DNA of 64,000 nucleotides from Streptomonospora salina (GCF_014204715.1 NZ_JACHLY010000001.1:682001-746000); one strand, 5' to 3'. Positions 37,613 through 46,900 are shown, counted from the first letter of the stretch. Notes: a model not told the origin generated them from the sequence alone. Program-made: numbers and translations.

Positions 37613-38737
37613 GTGTCACCCACCGAACCGGCCACCCTTGCCCGTGTCACGGGCATCGACGCCACCCTGGTCCGGTTGCCGCTGGTCCATCCCCGCTCCC
37701 GCGGCGCGGCCGAGGCCCGGCCGCAGTTCGCCCGCCACGCCCTGGTCCGGGTCCGCGACGAGTCCGGGAACACCGGGTGGGGCGAGGTTCCCGTGATCGA
37801 CGAGGAGCGCTGGCGCATGCTCGTCGACGACCACGCGCCGGCCCTGCTGCGCCACAGCTGGCACCGCCCCACCGAGGCCGCCGGCGCCTGGGCCGACCTG
37901 CCCCCGGCACCCTCTGTGGCGGCCGGGCTGGACGCGGCGTGCTGGGACCTGTGGAGCCGCCAGCGCGGGACACCGCTCTCCCACGCTCTGGGCGGCCACC
38001 GCACCGCCTTCACCGCCGGCGCCACGGTGGCCCGCCAGCCCTCCGCGGAGTCGCTGGTGCACGAGGTCAACCGGCAGGTGGGCAGCGGCTTCCGCCGGGT
38101 GCGGCTGGAGGTGGGGCCCGGATGGGACACCGACGTGGTGCACACCGTCCAGGAGACCTTCCCGCATCTGGTGCTGCAGGTCGACTGCGGCGGCCGCTAC
38201 ACCGAGGACCCCGCCGACGTGCGGGCGCTGCACGCGCTGGATTCCTACGGTCTGGTCGCCATCGAGGAACCGTTCGCCCGCGGCGACCTCGACGCCCATG
38301 CGCGGCTGCAGCGCGAACTGCGTACGTCCGTGGCGCTGAGCACCTCGATCGACTCGCTGGAGACCCTGGACCGCGCCGTCGCCGCCGAGGCGGCCGGCGC
38401 GCTGAGCCTGCGCATGAGCCTGCTGGGCGGGATCACTCCGGCGCGCCGCGCCCACGACCGCGCCGCCGACGCCGGTTGGGACGTGTGGTGCGGCTGGGAT
38501 GCCGAGTCGGGCGTGGGCCGGGCGGCCATCGCCGCGCTGGCATCGCTGCCGGGGGTTTCGCTGCCCAGCGAGATGCCGCCGGCGGGCGGCCACGTCACGC
38601 GCGAGACGGTGCGCCCGCCGGTGCGCGCGCACGACGGCATCACGCCCATTCCGCTGACGGTGCCGGGCCTGGGCTACGAGGTCGACACCCGGCAGGTGGC
38701 CGGCATGGCCCTCGACTCGGTGACTCTGGGGTCCTGA
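37613..38737 (+). CDS. Enolase-superfamily (NSAR/MenC-like) protein lacking catalytic lysines
   Basis: 374 residues that align from end to end with N-acylamino acid racemase/o-succinylbenzoate synthase: LVRVRDESGNTGWGEVPV, LDAACWDLWSRQRGTPLSHA, WCGWDAESGVGRAAIAALAS, TVPGLGYEVD. Key residues are altered: the KxK lysines are Arg164 and Glu166, the third metal ligand Asp is Ser243 (LSTSI in place of LDESI), and the lysine of NIKPGRVGG is Arg267 (SLRMSLLGG). Asp191 and Glu218 are kept. Racemase or synthase chemistry is therefore not expected. GTG at 37613 follows ACGGAG. It is the second TIM-barrel protein with a dismantled active site around ald. Confidence 0.8.
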   Translation: MSPTEPATLARVTGIDATLVRLPLVHPRSRGAAEARPQFARHALVRVRDESGNTGWGEVPVIDEERWRMLVDDHAPALLRHSWHRPTEAAGAWADLPPAPSVAAGLDAACWDLWSRQRGTPLSHALGGHRTAFTAGATVARQPSAESLVHEVNRQVGSGFRRVRLEVGPGWDTDVVHTVQETFPHLVLQVDCGGRYTEDPADVRALHALDSYGLVAIEEPFARGDLDAHARLQRELRTSVALSTSIDSLETLDRAVAAEAAGALSLRMSLLGGITPARRAHDRAADAGWDVWCGWDAESGVGRAAIAALASLPGVSLPSEMPPAGGHVTRETVRPPVRAHDGITPIPLTVPGLGYEVDTRQVAGMALDSVTLGS

Positions 38738-38832
38738 CCCCGCGGTTCTCCCCCCGGGCGCACCGCGCCGGCGGCGTCGGGGCGCCTCCGGCGGCCGCTC
38801 CGCGATTCCAGACGCCCCACCCACTCCCATAC

Positions 38833-38854
38833 CGAACGGTCGGTTCGCTAGAGT
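38833..38854 (+). promoter_or_regulatory. Promoter and operator-like repeat of the MaoC gene
   Basis: CGAAC-GGTCG-GTTCG (38833-38847) is a perfect 5-bp inverted repeat, followed two bases later by the -10 box TAGAGT (38849-38854). The repeat fills the -35/-10 spacer, as expected for a TetR-type repressor site. Confidence 0.5.
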
Positions 38855-38895
38855 CGGGGGAATCGTCAGTCCGGGCCAAAGGAGTGCACACGAAC

Positions 38896-39351
38896 ATGCG
38901 GACCTTCACCGACCTCGCCGAACTCGTCGCCGCCAAGGGCGAACACCTGGGCTACAGCGACTGGGTGACCGTCACCCAGGACTCCATCGACACCTTCGCC
39001 GACGCCACCGGCGACCACCAGTGGATCCACGTCGACCGGGAGAAGGCCGCCGCGGGCCCCTTCGGCGGGACCATCGCCCACGGGTTCCTCACCCTGTCGC
39101 TGCTGTCGGCGTTCAGCCCGATGGTGTGGCGGCTGGAGAAGCAGCCCTCCATGGCGATCAACTACGGCCTCAACCGGGTCCGCTTCCTGCAGCCGGTGCG
39201 CTCGGGCGCCCGCGTGCGCGACGGCATCCAACTCACCGACACCCGCGAAGTGAAGAACGGGATGCTGCTGACCTTCCAGCACACCGTCGAGATCGAGGGC
39301 GAGGAGCGCGACGCCCTCGCCGCCGAGGGCCTGTCCCTCATCGTCCCCTGA
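38896..39351 (+). CDS. MaoC-family (R)-specific enoyl-CoA hydratase
   Basis: 151 residues, a single hot-dog domain. The hydratase motif is ATGDHQWIHVDREKAAAGPF with the catalytic Asp and His, followed by GGTIAHGFLTLSLLS. The enzyme should add water to trans-2-enoyl-CoA to give (R)-3-hydroxyacyl-CoA in the cytosol. The C-terminal LNRVRFLQPVRSGARVR is the usual second-half signature (NRVRF..PV..G). It matches the NodN/Rv0130-like subgroup. ATG at 38896. Its promoter carries a TetR-type palindrome, which suggests control by an acyl-CoA-sensing repressor. Confidence 0.93.
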   Translation: MRTFTDLAELVAAKGEHLGYSDWVTVTQDSIDTFADATGDHQWIHVDREKAAAGPFGGTIAHGFLTLSLLSAFSPMVWRLEKQPSMAINYGLNRVRFLQPVRSGARVRDGIQLTDTREVKNGMLLTFQHTVEIEGEERDALAAEGLSLIVP

Positions 39352-39360
39352 CCGCCCCTG

Positions 39361-39387
39361 ACCGCCCCGGGCCCGCCCCGGGGCGGT
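39361..39387. terminator. Hairpin between MaoC and glycosyltransferase genes
   Basis: ACCGCCCCGG pairs with CCGGGGCGGT (10 bp, 7-base loop) between convergent stops. Confidence 0.6.
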
Positions 39388-39409
39388 GCCACACGGCGCG
39401 GTCGCGGCG

Positions 39410-41050
39410 TCAGCGCGTCAGCCGCTCGACCAGCCGCCGCGGCAGGCCGCGGCCGAGCCAGCGCAGCCGCCGCTCCAACCGGTCGGCGCGGGCGCGCTGC
39501 GCGTCGGCCTTCCGCTCGGCCGCGCGCAGCCGCGTACCCCAATCGCGGGGCGGCTCCTCGTCCTCGTCGCCGACGATGCCCGCCCCGCCGATCCAGTGCA
39601 GCCCGTAGAGCCGGTCGACCGCGGCGTCCAGTTCCTCCGGCCCGCCCTGGTCGGCACCCAGTCGGCGGGCGCGCATGAACGCCGCGGTGCGCTCCAGCCG
39701 AACCGGGCGCGGCCCGAAGGCGTCCACGCTCGGGTCCGTGAGGCGTACCAGGCCGACCCGGTGCTGGTCGGCGACCTCGGTGATGCGCTCCACGGCGCGC
39801 CGTGTCGGCGCGCAGCCGGCGGGCAGGTGCAGCCGGAACGGCACCGCGATATCGCGTTCTGGCTCCTCCTCCGCGAAGGAGACACGGCTGTCCCCGCGGA
39901 ACGCCTCCCGGATCAGCCGCAGGTCCAGCAGGTCCTCGTCCAGCGGGGAGCGCCGCTCCTCGCTCAGTGCCGACCAGGTTCCGACGACGCGGACACGGAT
40001 GTCGGGAACGGTTCCGGCCAGCAGCGGCGCGAGCGTGGTCTCGGCGTCCTCCAACGACGCCGCGCCGACGTCGACCACGACGTCGACGTAGGGCACCGCC
40101 CACTGCCGCGGACCCTGGTTGCGCCAGTCCCGGAAGTCGGGGACCCGCGTGGCGACGAACGGACGCCGGTAGCGGGCACCGGCCTCACGGCGGGTCTGCA
40201 TCTGGGTACGGCCCAAGTGCCAGCTGCTGCTGTCGAGGTCGGGGACGAACACCGCACCGGCCTGGGCCAGGCGGTAGGCGAACTCGGAGTCGCCGCCCAG
40301 CACCATCTCGCCCGCGAGCCCGCCGGCTTCGTCGAACAGGTCGCGGTGCAGCGAACCCGACGCGCCGATGAACACCGTATGGGCCCGATGGTCGGCCGCG
40401 GCCAGCGCCTCGGTGCGGTCGATCGTCCGCTCGATCCAGTGCTTCTCGGCGCTGCCGGCGTCGAACAGCTCGGCGGCGCGGCCCTCGGCGACGGCCGCGC
40501 GCACGCTTTCCGGATCCGGCTCGCCCGGGGTGAAGGGCACGAACAGCTTGTGACCCAGCACGGCCAGGTAGTCGGCGGCGTGGTGCCAGCGCAGCTGCGA
40601 CTCCACGTGCTCGCGGTAGACCAGCATGTCGGCGTCCAGCCGCAGCACCACATCGCCGTCGCCGGCCGCGGCGCCGCAGGTGACCGCGTGCGCCGATCCC
40701 CAACCGCCCTCATCGGAGGCGATCAGCCTCGTGTTCTCCGGGCGCGCCTCGGGCAGACGCAGCGGCGGCTCGCTGCCGTCGTCCACGACCACGGTCTCCA
40801 TCAAACGGGACGGATAGCTCTGCTCGGCCAGCGCCGCCAGCACCAGGTCGAGCTTGTCCTGGTGGCCGTGCGCGGGGACGATCACGCTCACGCTCAGGTG
40901 CGGCTCCCACTCCCCCAGACGCGGGATCTCCAGCGCCGTGTAGTCGTTGCGGCGGATCCAGGGCCGAGGCACTGCGGCGCCCCCGGACGCCCGCCCGGTG
41001 CTTTCCGGCTTCGTGCGGCCGCCTGCGGCGCCGCCGTCGACGATCGTCAC
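39410..41050 (-). CDS. GT2-family glycosyltransferase with C-terminal helical tail
   Basis: 546 residues. GT-A domain at about 50-300: SVSVIVPAHGHQDKLDLVLA, ETVVVDDGSEPP, DxD motif in VVLRLDADMLVYREHVESQL, and GGDSEFAYRLAQAGAVF for acceptor recognition. Residues 330-440 form a second, less conserved domain; the last 40 residues (RLRAAERKADAQRARADRLE) are a basic coiled coil that may bind the membrane or partners. GTG at 41050 overlaps the preceding stop by four bases (GTGA). It is the third gene of a leftward glycan operon. The sugar and acceptor are not readable. Confidence 0.85.
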   Translation of the reverse strand: MTIVDGGAAGGRTKPESTGRASGGAAVPRPWIRRNDYTALEIPRLGEWEPHLSVSVIVPAHGHQDKLDLVLAALAEQSYPSRLMETVVVDDGSEPPLRLPEARPENTRLIASDEGGWGSAHAVTCGAAAGDGDVVLRLDADMLVYREHVESQLRWHHAADYLAVLGHKLFVPFTPGEPDPESVRAAVAEGRAAELFDAGSAEKHWIERTIDRTEALAAADHRAHTVFIGASGSLHRDLFDEAGGLAGEMVLGGDSEFAYRLAQAGAVFVPDLDSSSWHLGRTQMQTRREAGARYRRPFVATRVPDFRDWRNQGPRQWAVPYVDVVVDVGAASLEDAETTLAPLLAGTVPDIRVRVVGTWSALSEERRSPLDEDLLDLRLIREAFRGDSRVSFAEEEPERDIAVPFRLHLPAGCAPTRRAVERITEVADQHRVGLVRLTDPSVDAFGPRPVRLERTAAFMRARRLGADQGGPEELDAAVDRLYGLHWIGGAGIVGDEDEEPPRDWGTRLRAAERKADAQRARADRLERRLRWLGRGLPRRLVERLTR

Positions 41051-43146
41051 ACTGCCTCGCTCTCTCTGTCGCCTCGGCTCCCGGCACCGCCTTCCGCGTC
41101 GCCTCCGCCCTCGCCGGCCGGCCCGGCCTGCTCCTCGGGCAGGCCCGCAGGTCGGCGCCCCGGCCACTGGCGCAGCGAGTTGCGCAGGAAGTACCCGTGG
41201 TGCTCGACCCACGTGTGGCCCGACGAACGGCGCCGGATCAGGTAGTTGTGCGCGTGGGTGCGGTAGATCCGCCCGCCGGAGCCGCGGACCGCGAGCAGCA
41301 GCTGGGTGTCCACGGCACGCGCCAGCGGACGGAATCCGCCGCACTCCTCCAGAACCACCCGGTCGGTCAGCAGGCTGCCGCCCGACACGTGGGGGATGAT
41401 CCGCTCCGACGCACCGGGGCGCCAGACCGTGCGGTCGATATCCTCCAGGTAGACGAACTCCGGGCCGCAGCCCACCACGTCGGCGGAGGCGTAGGTGCGG
41501 GCCAGCAGCAGGTCCGCGAGGTAGTCGGGACTGTAGAAGTCGTCGTCGTCCATTTTGGCGACGACGCTGCCGCGGGCGCGTGCGGCCGCCCGGTTGAGCA
41601 CCGCCCCGAACACGTCGTCCTGGTCGGCCTCGTACACGGTGATTTCGCGCCCGCCGGCGGCGAAGCGCTCGACGGCGCCGGCGACGCCGGGCGCGTCGGT
41701 GCCGAACCCGTGCAGCGCCAGCACCACCTCCAGCTCGACGCCGCGCTGGCGGCCGATCTGCTCCAGTGCGAATCCCACCAGTTCGGGGCGCCGGGTGCAC
41801 AGCAGCACCGACACCCGCGGCTCGGGCGCGGGCACCACCCCGGCGTGGGCGCCCAGGGTCCGCCAGCGCGCCGAGACCGAGTGCGTACGCAAGGCGCAGC
41901 GCCGCAGCGCGATGCTGTGGCGCTCACGGCACAGCTGGTCGGCGAGGTCCTCGGCGGTGACCGACGTCAGCAGCGTGCTGAGCTCGGCGCCCAACGGAGC
42001 GGCCCACGCGGGTGCTTCCTGCGTAGTGAAGAGCGGCACGCCTCCTGCCGCGAGGCCGGCGACGGCGCGCATGGCGGCCAACGGGCCGCTGTGGCCCGAC
42101 CACCCGAAGCGGACGGCGCGCAGGCCGCGCAACCGCGCCAGCTCGACCTCGGTGACCGCACCGGAGTCGGGAAGGCGCGCGACCACCTCGTTTCCGGCGA
42201 TGACGGCCGGGCGTCCGTCGCGCGCCACGAGGTCTCCCACACGCCGGCCCGCCTCGCCGACGAAGCCGACCGGGTTGACCACGCGCTCGTCGACCGGCGG
42301 CAGCTGCGCGGGCGCGCCCCGCCCCAGACTCGCGCGCCGGATGCGCCGGGGCCCTTCGGGGCCGCTGATGGCCGACCAGCTCAACTCGTCGGAGGCGGGC
42401 CGGTCCAGCGCCGGTACCTCGTCGTCCTCCCATCGGGGGTGCACCGCTCCGCCGACCCGCAGCGCCACGTCGGCCAGCGGTGTGGTCCGGTTGAGCGGTA
42501 CCGGACCTGCGGGCGCTGCGGCGACCGCCCGAGCCTGGCCGGGCAGCCACGACGGCGCGTCGGCTCCGCTCAGCGCGGCCGCCGGGGTCGGCGCCGGTCC
42601 CCGGGGCCTGCCGATCGCTCCGTCGGCCACCGCGTTCAGCGCCGGGCCGGGATCGACCGGTTCCAGGAAGTACAGTTCGCAGGCCCAGTGGCCGGCGGCG
42701 CCGAGCCGGCGCACGCGCGCCTCTTGCAGCTGCCGCCACTGGCCCAGCCCCGGAGCCGCGGGCAGCGGGGGCTCGTGGTGGGCCGCGGAACCGACGACCA
42801 CCACGACCTGGTGGGTGCGGGGCAACCGCGACCCCAGACTGACGGCGCGCCGCAGGTCGGCGACGGTGGCGGCGACGACGGCGACCACGCCGGCCGCGGG
42901 AGCGGATCCGGTCCCGCCCGGAGGTTCGGCCGCTGCGACGCCGGAAGGTGCGCTCACCGCGGCGTCCAGCAGCGGTCCGCCGTGCGCGGACGTGCGTTCC
43001 AGGTCGACCCGTCGGTCGCCGGACCGCAGCGCCACGGCGCCGAGTCCGCGCCCGGCGCCCTCGCCGATATGGCCGACCAGTGCCGGAGCGCCGCCGCACA
43101 GATGCAGCGCCCGGTCCAGCACCTCCTCGACCGGCTCCCCGGTCAC
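41047..43146 (-). CDS. Two-part glycosyltransferase (degenerate N-terminal half, GT2 C-terminal half)
   Basis: 699 residues. Residues about 425-660 are a GT-A (GT2) domain: PRVSVLLCTRRPELVGFALE, VYEADQDDVFGAVLNRAAA and the metal motif VVAKMDDDDFYSPDYLADL, then FVYLEDIDRTVWR. The first 420 residues show alternating strands and helices; AVRFGWSGHSGPLAAMRAVA and GGVPLFTTQEAPAWAAPLGA recall the end of a GT-B (GT4-like) domain, but no firm assignment is possible. Start GTG overlaps the previous stop by four bases. The last 40 residues are Gly/Glu-rich and disordered. Likely makes or modifies a surface polymer with its neighbours. Confidence 0.75.
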   Translation of the reverse strand: MTGEPVEEVLDRALHLCGGAPALVGHIGEGAGRGLGAVALRSGDRRVDLERTSAHGGPLLDAAVSAPSGVAAAEPPGGTGSAPAAGVVAVVAATVADLRRAVSLGSRLPRTHQVVVVVGSAAHHEPPLPAAPGLGQWRQLQEARVRRLGAAGHWACELYFLEPVDPGPALNAVADGAIGRPRGPAPTPAAALSGADAPSWLPGQARAVAAAPAGPVPLNRTTPLADVALRVGGAVHPRWEDDEVPALDRPASDELSWSAISGPEGPRRIRRASLGRGAPAQLPPVDERVVNPVGFVGEAGRRVGDLVARDGRPAVIAGNEVVARLPDSGAVTEVELARLRGLRAVRFGWSGHSGPLAAMRAVAGLAAGGVPLFTTQEAPAWAAPLGAELSTLLTSVTAEDLADQLCRERHSIALRRCALRTHSVSARWRTLGAHAGVVPAPEPRVSVLLCTRRPELVGFALEQIGRQRGVELEVVLALHGFGTDAPGVAGAVERFAAGGREITVYEADQDDVFGAVLNRAAARARGSVVAKMDDDDFYSPDYLADLLLARTYASADVVGCGPEFVYLEDIDRTVWRPGASERIIPHVSGGSLLTDRVVLEECGGFRPLARAVDTQLLLAVRGSGGRIYRTHAHNYLIRRRSSGHTWVEHHGYFLRNSLRQWPGRRPAGLPEEQAGPAGEGGGDAEGGAGSRGDRESEAV

Positions 43147-44318
43147 AGCGCCTTCCTGGTGAAGACGCGGGCGCCCTTCTCGGTCTGCTCCTCCTCCACG
43201 CTGAGCTCGGGGAACTCCTCAAGCCAGCGCTCCTCGACCGCGCGTTCGTCGGGGCGGTCGGCGTCGTCGAGCACGAAGACCGCGTCCGAAGCGCACCGGG
43301 GAATCAGAACGGGCAGAGCGGGATAGCGCGCCTGCTCGGCGGTACTGCCGGGCGGCCCGTCGACGAAGACCAGGCCGATGTCGTGCAGGTCCGCCACGGC
43401 CGCGGCGTCGTACCAGGGCCGGTCGGCCTCGTCGGCGTCCCCGTCCGCTCCGGAGTCGGGGCTCCATTCGGTCAGGGGCGCGTCGCGGATCTCCACGATG
43501 TCGTCGAGCCCGTGGTCGCGCACCAGCCGGCGCGACCGCTCGGCGTAGTACCCGCTGTGCTCCAGCGCGACCAGGCGCCCCCGGCCGGCACGGCGCAGCG
43601 CATACCCCAGCCACACGCTGGAGGCGCCGCTGCCGCATTCGACCACCAGATCCGGCCCGTGCCGGTCGACGAGGCGCACCACCACCCGCATCACGTCGGG
43701 TGACGCGGCCCAGCCGCGCAGCGGGGGCATGAAGGCGGCCGCGCCGAGGTGGTCGCGCAGCTCGGCCCAGGCCACCTGCTGTTCGTAGTCGTTGCGGCCC
43801 TGTACGGCGACCGAGCGGGACAGTTCCGCCGACATCTCCGGAAGGACCCGGGCGCGCATCCGCTTGAGCTCGTTGCGGGTGCTGCCGAGGGTCTTGACCG
43901 TCTCAAGGCGGTCGGCTTCGACGGTCTCGACGACCTTGCGCCCGTTGGCGTCGACGCGCCGATCGATCTCCTTGAGCTCCTCGCGGGCGCTGTCCAGCGC
44001 CGTGACCATCTCCAGGCGGTCGGCTCCGACGGCCTCCACCACCGTGCGCCCTTGGGCGTCGACCCGCCGGTCGATGTCCTTGACCTTGCGGCTGACCGCG
44101 CCCACCCGGCGGACCAGAACCACCGCGAGCAGCGCGTTGGCCGCAGCGGCGGCGCCGACGGCGCCGGTCGCCGCCAGCAGCAGGGCGCCCTCCCACGAGA
44201 GCGCTCCCGAGCTCGCCAGTGCCGCGATCCCGGCCAGTCCGGCGAGTCCGACCGCTCCGGCCGGCACGGCGACCGCCAGGTACTTCCGGCGGGATCGCAG
44301 AAGGCGCAGGAACCGCAT
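43143..44318 (-). CDS. Membrane coiled-coil protein with C-terminal methyltransferase-like domain
   Basis: 391 residues: two N-terminal transmembrane helices (KYLAVAVPAGAVGLAGLAGI and WEGALLLAATGAVGAAAAAN), then two tandem ~35-residue repeats (DIDRRVDAQGRTVVEAVGAD and EIDRRVDANGRKVVETVEAD) that form a coiled coil, then a class I SAM-methyltransferase-like domain (LVVECGSGASSVWLGYALRR, LVALEHSGYYAERSRRLV, GLVFVDGPPGSTAEQARYPA). This FkbM/TylF-like domain is common beside polysaccharide glycosyltransferases. ATG at 44318 has GGAGGT. It heads a three-gene operon, coupled by overlapping stops and starts. Whether it methylates a sugar or only organises the enzymes at the membrane is open. Confidence 0.8.
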   Translation of the reverse strand: MRFLRLLRSRRKYLAVAVPAGAVGLAGLAGIAALASSGALSWEGALLLAATGAVGAAAAANALLAVVLVRRVGAVSRKVKDIDRRVDAQGRTVVEAVGADRLEMVTALDSAREELKEIDRRVDANGRKVVETVEADRLETVKTLGSTRNELKRMRARVLPEMSAELSRSVAVQGRNDYEQQVAWAELRDHLGAAAFMPPLRGWAASPDVMRVVVRLVDRHGPDLVVECGSGASSVWLGYALRRAGRGRLVALEHSGYYAERSRRLVRDHGLDDIVEIRDAPLTEWSPDSGADGDADEADRPWYDAAAVADLHDIGLVFVDGPPGSTAEQARYPALPVLIPRCASDAVFVLDDADRPDERAVEERWLEEFPELSVEEEQTEKGARVFTRKAL

Positions 44319-44534
44319 TGAGGACCTCCAGGGTCGTGGCCCGCCGATCTGGGGACGGACTGGGGGATCTCCCACGCCGTGGCCGCGACCGCTGCTTCGA
44401 AACGGTCGAGGCCGCCGGAGCACGGGGTCACCCGTGTTCGAAACGGACTGAAGCGGGGCGTAATCGACACTAACCCAGGGGGCGAGAGCTGCACACCGGG
44501 CACGCGCAGCGGTGTGAAATCCGAAAATCCGCGG

Positions 44535-46616
44535 TCACCACCCGGTCGCCGCGCGCACGCGCTCGCCGAGAATCGGCGCCAGCGTGCGGCTGTAGGTGGC
44601 GGTCAGGTGGGAGTGGTCCCAGAACACCAGCACGTTGCCGACGACGGCGGGACAGCGGCCGTCGGGGCAGACGTAGTCGGTCAGGTCGATCAGTTCCACG
44701 TTGGCCGGGATGTCGCTGCGGCTCCGGGCGGGGTCGGTCTCGGCATGGCTGTAGGACTCCGGCGACGCGCACCCCGCGCGCCCGTTCGCCTCCACGCACG
44801 CGGCCCCTTCGTAGTCGATCCGGGGCAGATCGCGGATTCCGACGACGTCGATCCCCATGGCGTCCAACTGCTGCCAGCGCTCGATGAAGCCCGGGTGCAC
44901 GGTCTCGTCGGAAGGGAGGGCGCGCGTGGAAGAGGTGAGCACCGCGTCGGGGCGCCGTCGGTCGAGTTCGGCCATGGCGCCTTCGCGCCATTCGACGCAC
45001 TCGGCGAACGGCTCTCCGTCGAGGGTGGGCGGGTCGGTGCTGAACTGGCAGCCGCTCTTGGTCAGCGTCACGACCCGCCACCCGTTGGCCTGCGCCGCCT
45101 CCCACAGGGCGGCGAACCAGTGCGCCGAGCGGGAGGCGCCCACGAGCGCAACGGTGTGCTCGGCCGAGTCGGGTCCGTACTCGCAGACGACCGGCTCGGC
45201 CTCGTCCAGGCCCACGTGGCAGCCGTTCTCAAAGTCGATGTTCTGGTCGGCCTTGGCATCGGCGGGCGCGGGCAGCACCGGCGCCCGGGGCGTGGTCTCG
45301 GCGAGGCGCGGATCGGCCAGTACCTGCGCGCCCGGATACCGGCCCTCGTCGGTCACCGATTCCGCCTGTTCCCGGCGCTCCTCGCGCTCCTGTGTGAGCC
45401 GGGCCGACCACGCCGACGACGCCGCTGCCACGAGCAGGAGCGCGGCGGCTGCCGCGCCCAGGGACGACAGCCGGCCGCGCGGGCCGCGCTGCAGCCGCGC
45501 CAGGCCGTCCCGGACCAGCGCCGTGGTCGCCGCGGCCAGCAGCACCGACACCGCCAGCACGAGGCATCCGCCCAGCAGCCCGGCCGCCTCGCGGCCGGTG
45601 GCCTGCAGGTAGAAGACCAGCACCGGCCAGTGCCACAGGTACAGCGCATAGGCCAGGTCGCCCAGGCGCGTCAGCGGGCGCCACGACAGCAGGCGGTCGG
45701 CGCCCCACCACCGCTCGGATCCGCCGCCGAGAACGACCAGCGCCGCGGCGGTCGTGGGCCACAGCGCGGTGTAGCCGGGGAACAGCGCCGAGACGTCCAT
45801 CAGCGCCCCGCACAGCACGAGCGCCGACAGCCCGACCCAGCCCAGCACCGCGCGGACCCGCCCCGGCACGCCCGGCGCCGGCGGCAGCAGCGCCAGCAGC
45901 CCGCCCAGTGCCAACTCCCACAGGCGCGCTCCGGTGTCGAAGTAGGCCCAGGGCTGGTCGGCCGCGGTGATATGCACGGAGTAGGCCAGCGACCCGGCGA
46001 ACACCGGCGCGAGCGCCACCGGAACGGCTCGCCGCAGGCCCACGCCCAGCCGGTTCGCGGCCAGGGCCGCAGCGGCTACCAGAGCCGGCCACAGCAGGTA
46101 GGCCTGCCCCTGGACGGACAGCGACCAGAAATGCTGCAGCGGGCCGGCGGCGCTGTTCTGCGCCGTGTAGTCGACCGCGTTCAGTGCCAGGTGCCAGTTC
46201 TCGACGTACAGCGCCGAGGCGAGCACCTGGTCGGCGGTCGCCTGGAGCTGCGAGCCCGGCAGGAGGAAGGGAGCCGCCGCGAGGACCGCGGCGAGTACCA
46301 CCGCGGCCGCCGGCACGAGCCGGCGCACCAGTCGCCCGAAGAAGGCGGCGAAGCCGACGGCGCCGTCGCGCTCCAGCGCACGCACCAGCGACCCGGTGAT
46401 CAGAAACCCGGTGAGCAGCAGGAACACGTCCACGCCGCCCGAGACGCGGTCGAACCAGATGTGGTACACGGCGACGAGCACGACGGCCACCGCGCGCAGC
46501 CCTTGGACCTCCGGGCGGTACCGCCGTTCCCGGCCTCCGGGCGGACCCCCCGGCGCCGGTGCGGGTGCGCTGGCGGCGCGAGCCGCGGAACCGGCGGCCG
46601 ACGACGACACGGACAT
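44535..46616 (-). CDS. Acyltransferase-3 (OafA-like) with C-terminal SGNH domain
   Basis: 693 residues. N-terminal membrane domain of ten helices with the family start YRPEVQGLRAVAVVLVAVYH and RVSGGVDVFLLLTGFLITG; these move acyl groups across the membrane to surface sugars. An extracytoplasmic SGNH esterase-like domain follows: the serine block VALVGASRSAHWFAALWEAA, TKSGCQF, and the Asp-His block VLVFWDHSHLTATYSR near the end. Cysteines at DYVCPDGRCPAVVG may pair outside. ATG at 46616 with GGAGGT. It is 216 bases downstream of nothing in operon order but reads towards the glycosyltransferase operon in the same direction and likely acetylates its product. Confidence 0.92.
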   Translation of the reverse strand: MSVSSSAAGSAARAASAPAPAPGGPPGGRERRYRPEVQGLRAVAVVLVAVYHIWFDRVSGGVDVFLLLTGFLITGSLVRALERDGAVGFAAFFGRLVRRLVPAAAVVLAAVLAAAPFLLPGSQLQATADQVLASALYVENWHLALNAVDYTAQNSAAGPLQHFWSLSVQGQAYLLWPALVAAAALAANRLGVGLRRAVPVALAPVFAGSLAYSVHITAADQPWAYFDTGARLWELALGGLLALLPPAPGVPGRVRAVLGWVGLSALVLCGALMDVSALFPGYTALWPTTAAALVVLGGGSERWWGADRLLSWRPLTRLGDLAYALYLWHWPVLVFYLQATGREAAGLLGGCLVLAVSVLLAAATTALVRDGLARLQRGPRGRLSSLGAAAAALLLVAAASSAWSARLTQEREERREQAESVTDEGRYPGAQVLADPRLAETTPRAPVLPAPADAKADQNIDFENGCHVGLDEAEPVVCEYGPDSAEHTVALVGASRSAHWFAALWEAAQANGWRVVTLTKSGCQFSTDPPTLDGEPFAECVEWREGAMAELDRRRPDAVLTSSTRALPSDETVHPGFIERWQQLDAMGIDVVGIRDLPRIDYEGAACVEANGRAGCASPESYSHAETDPARSRSDIPANVELIDLTDYVCPDGRCPAVVGNVLVFWDHSHLTATYSRTLAPILGERVRAATGW

Positions 46617-46900
46617 GGGCGGGATGACCTCCGAGGAGCAATAGGAGCTGCGCCGAAGCGCGAAGGCCGGTCCGGCGGGAGCGAAGCGCGGGTACAGGGG
46701 CCCACCGCGGTACCGCGCCCGGATCCGGACGGAGGCTGTGCCACCGCCCTCCCGGCCCGCCCCGGCTCTGCTCTGGACATGCGGCTCGGGTCGCCGCTGC
46801 CGCACCGCCGGACACGAGTGCCGGAGGGCGGGCGGGCCGGGCCGCAGAAGGTCGGCCACGGCCCAGGATTCGCCATTCGGGTACTGCTTCGGGGGTCGAA

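Noticed and set aside
37613-38737. Functional menC or N-acylamino acid racemase
   Set aside because: Catalytic lysines and one metal ligand are replaced and no other menaquinone genes are near.
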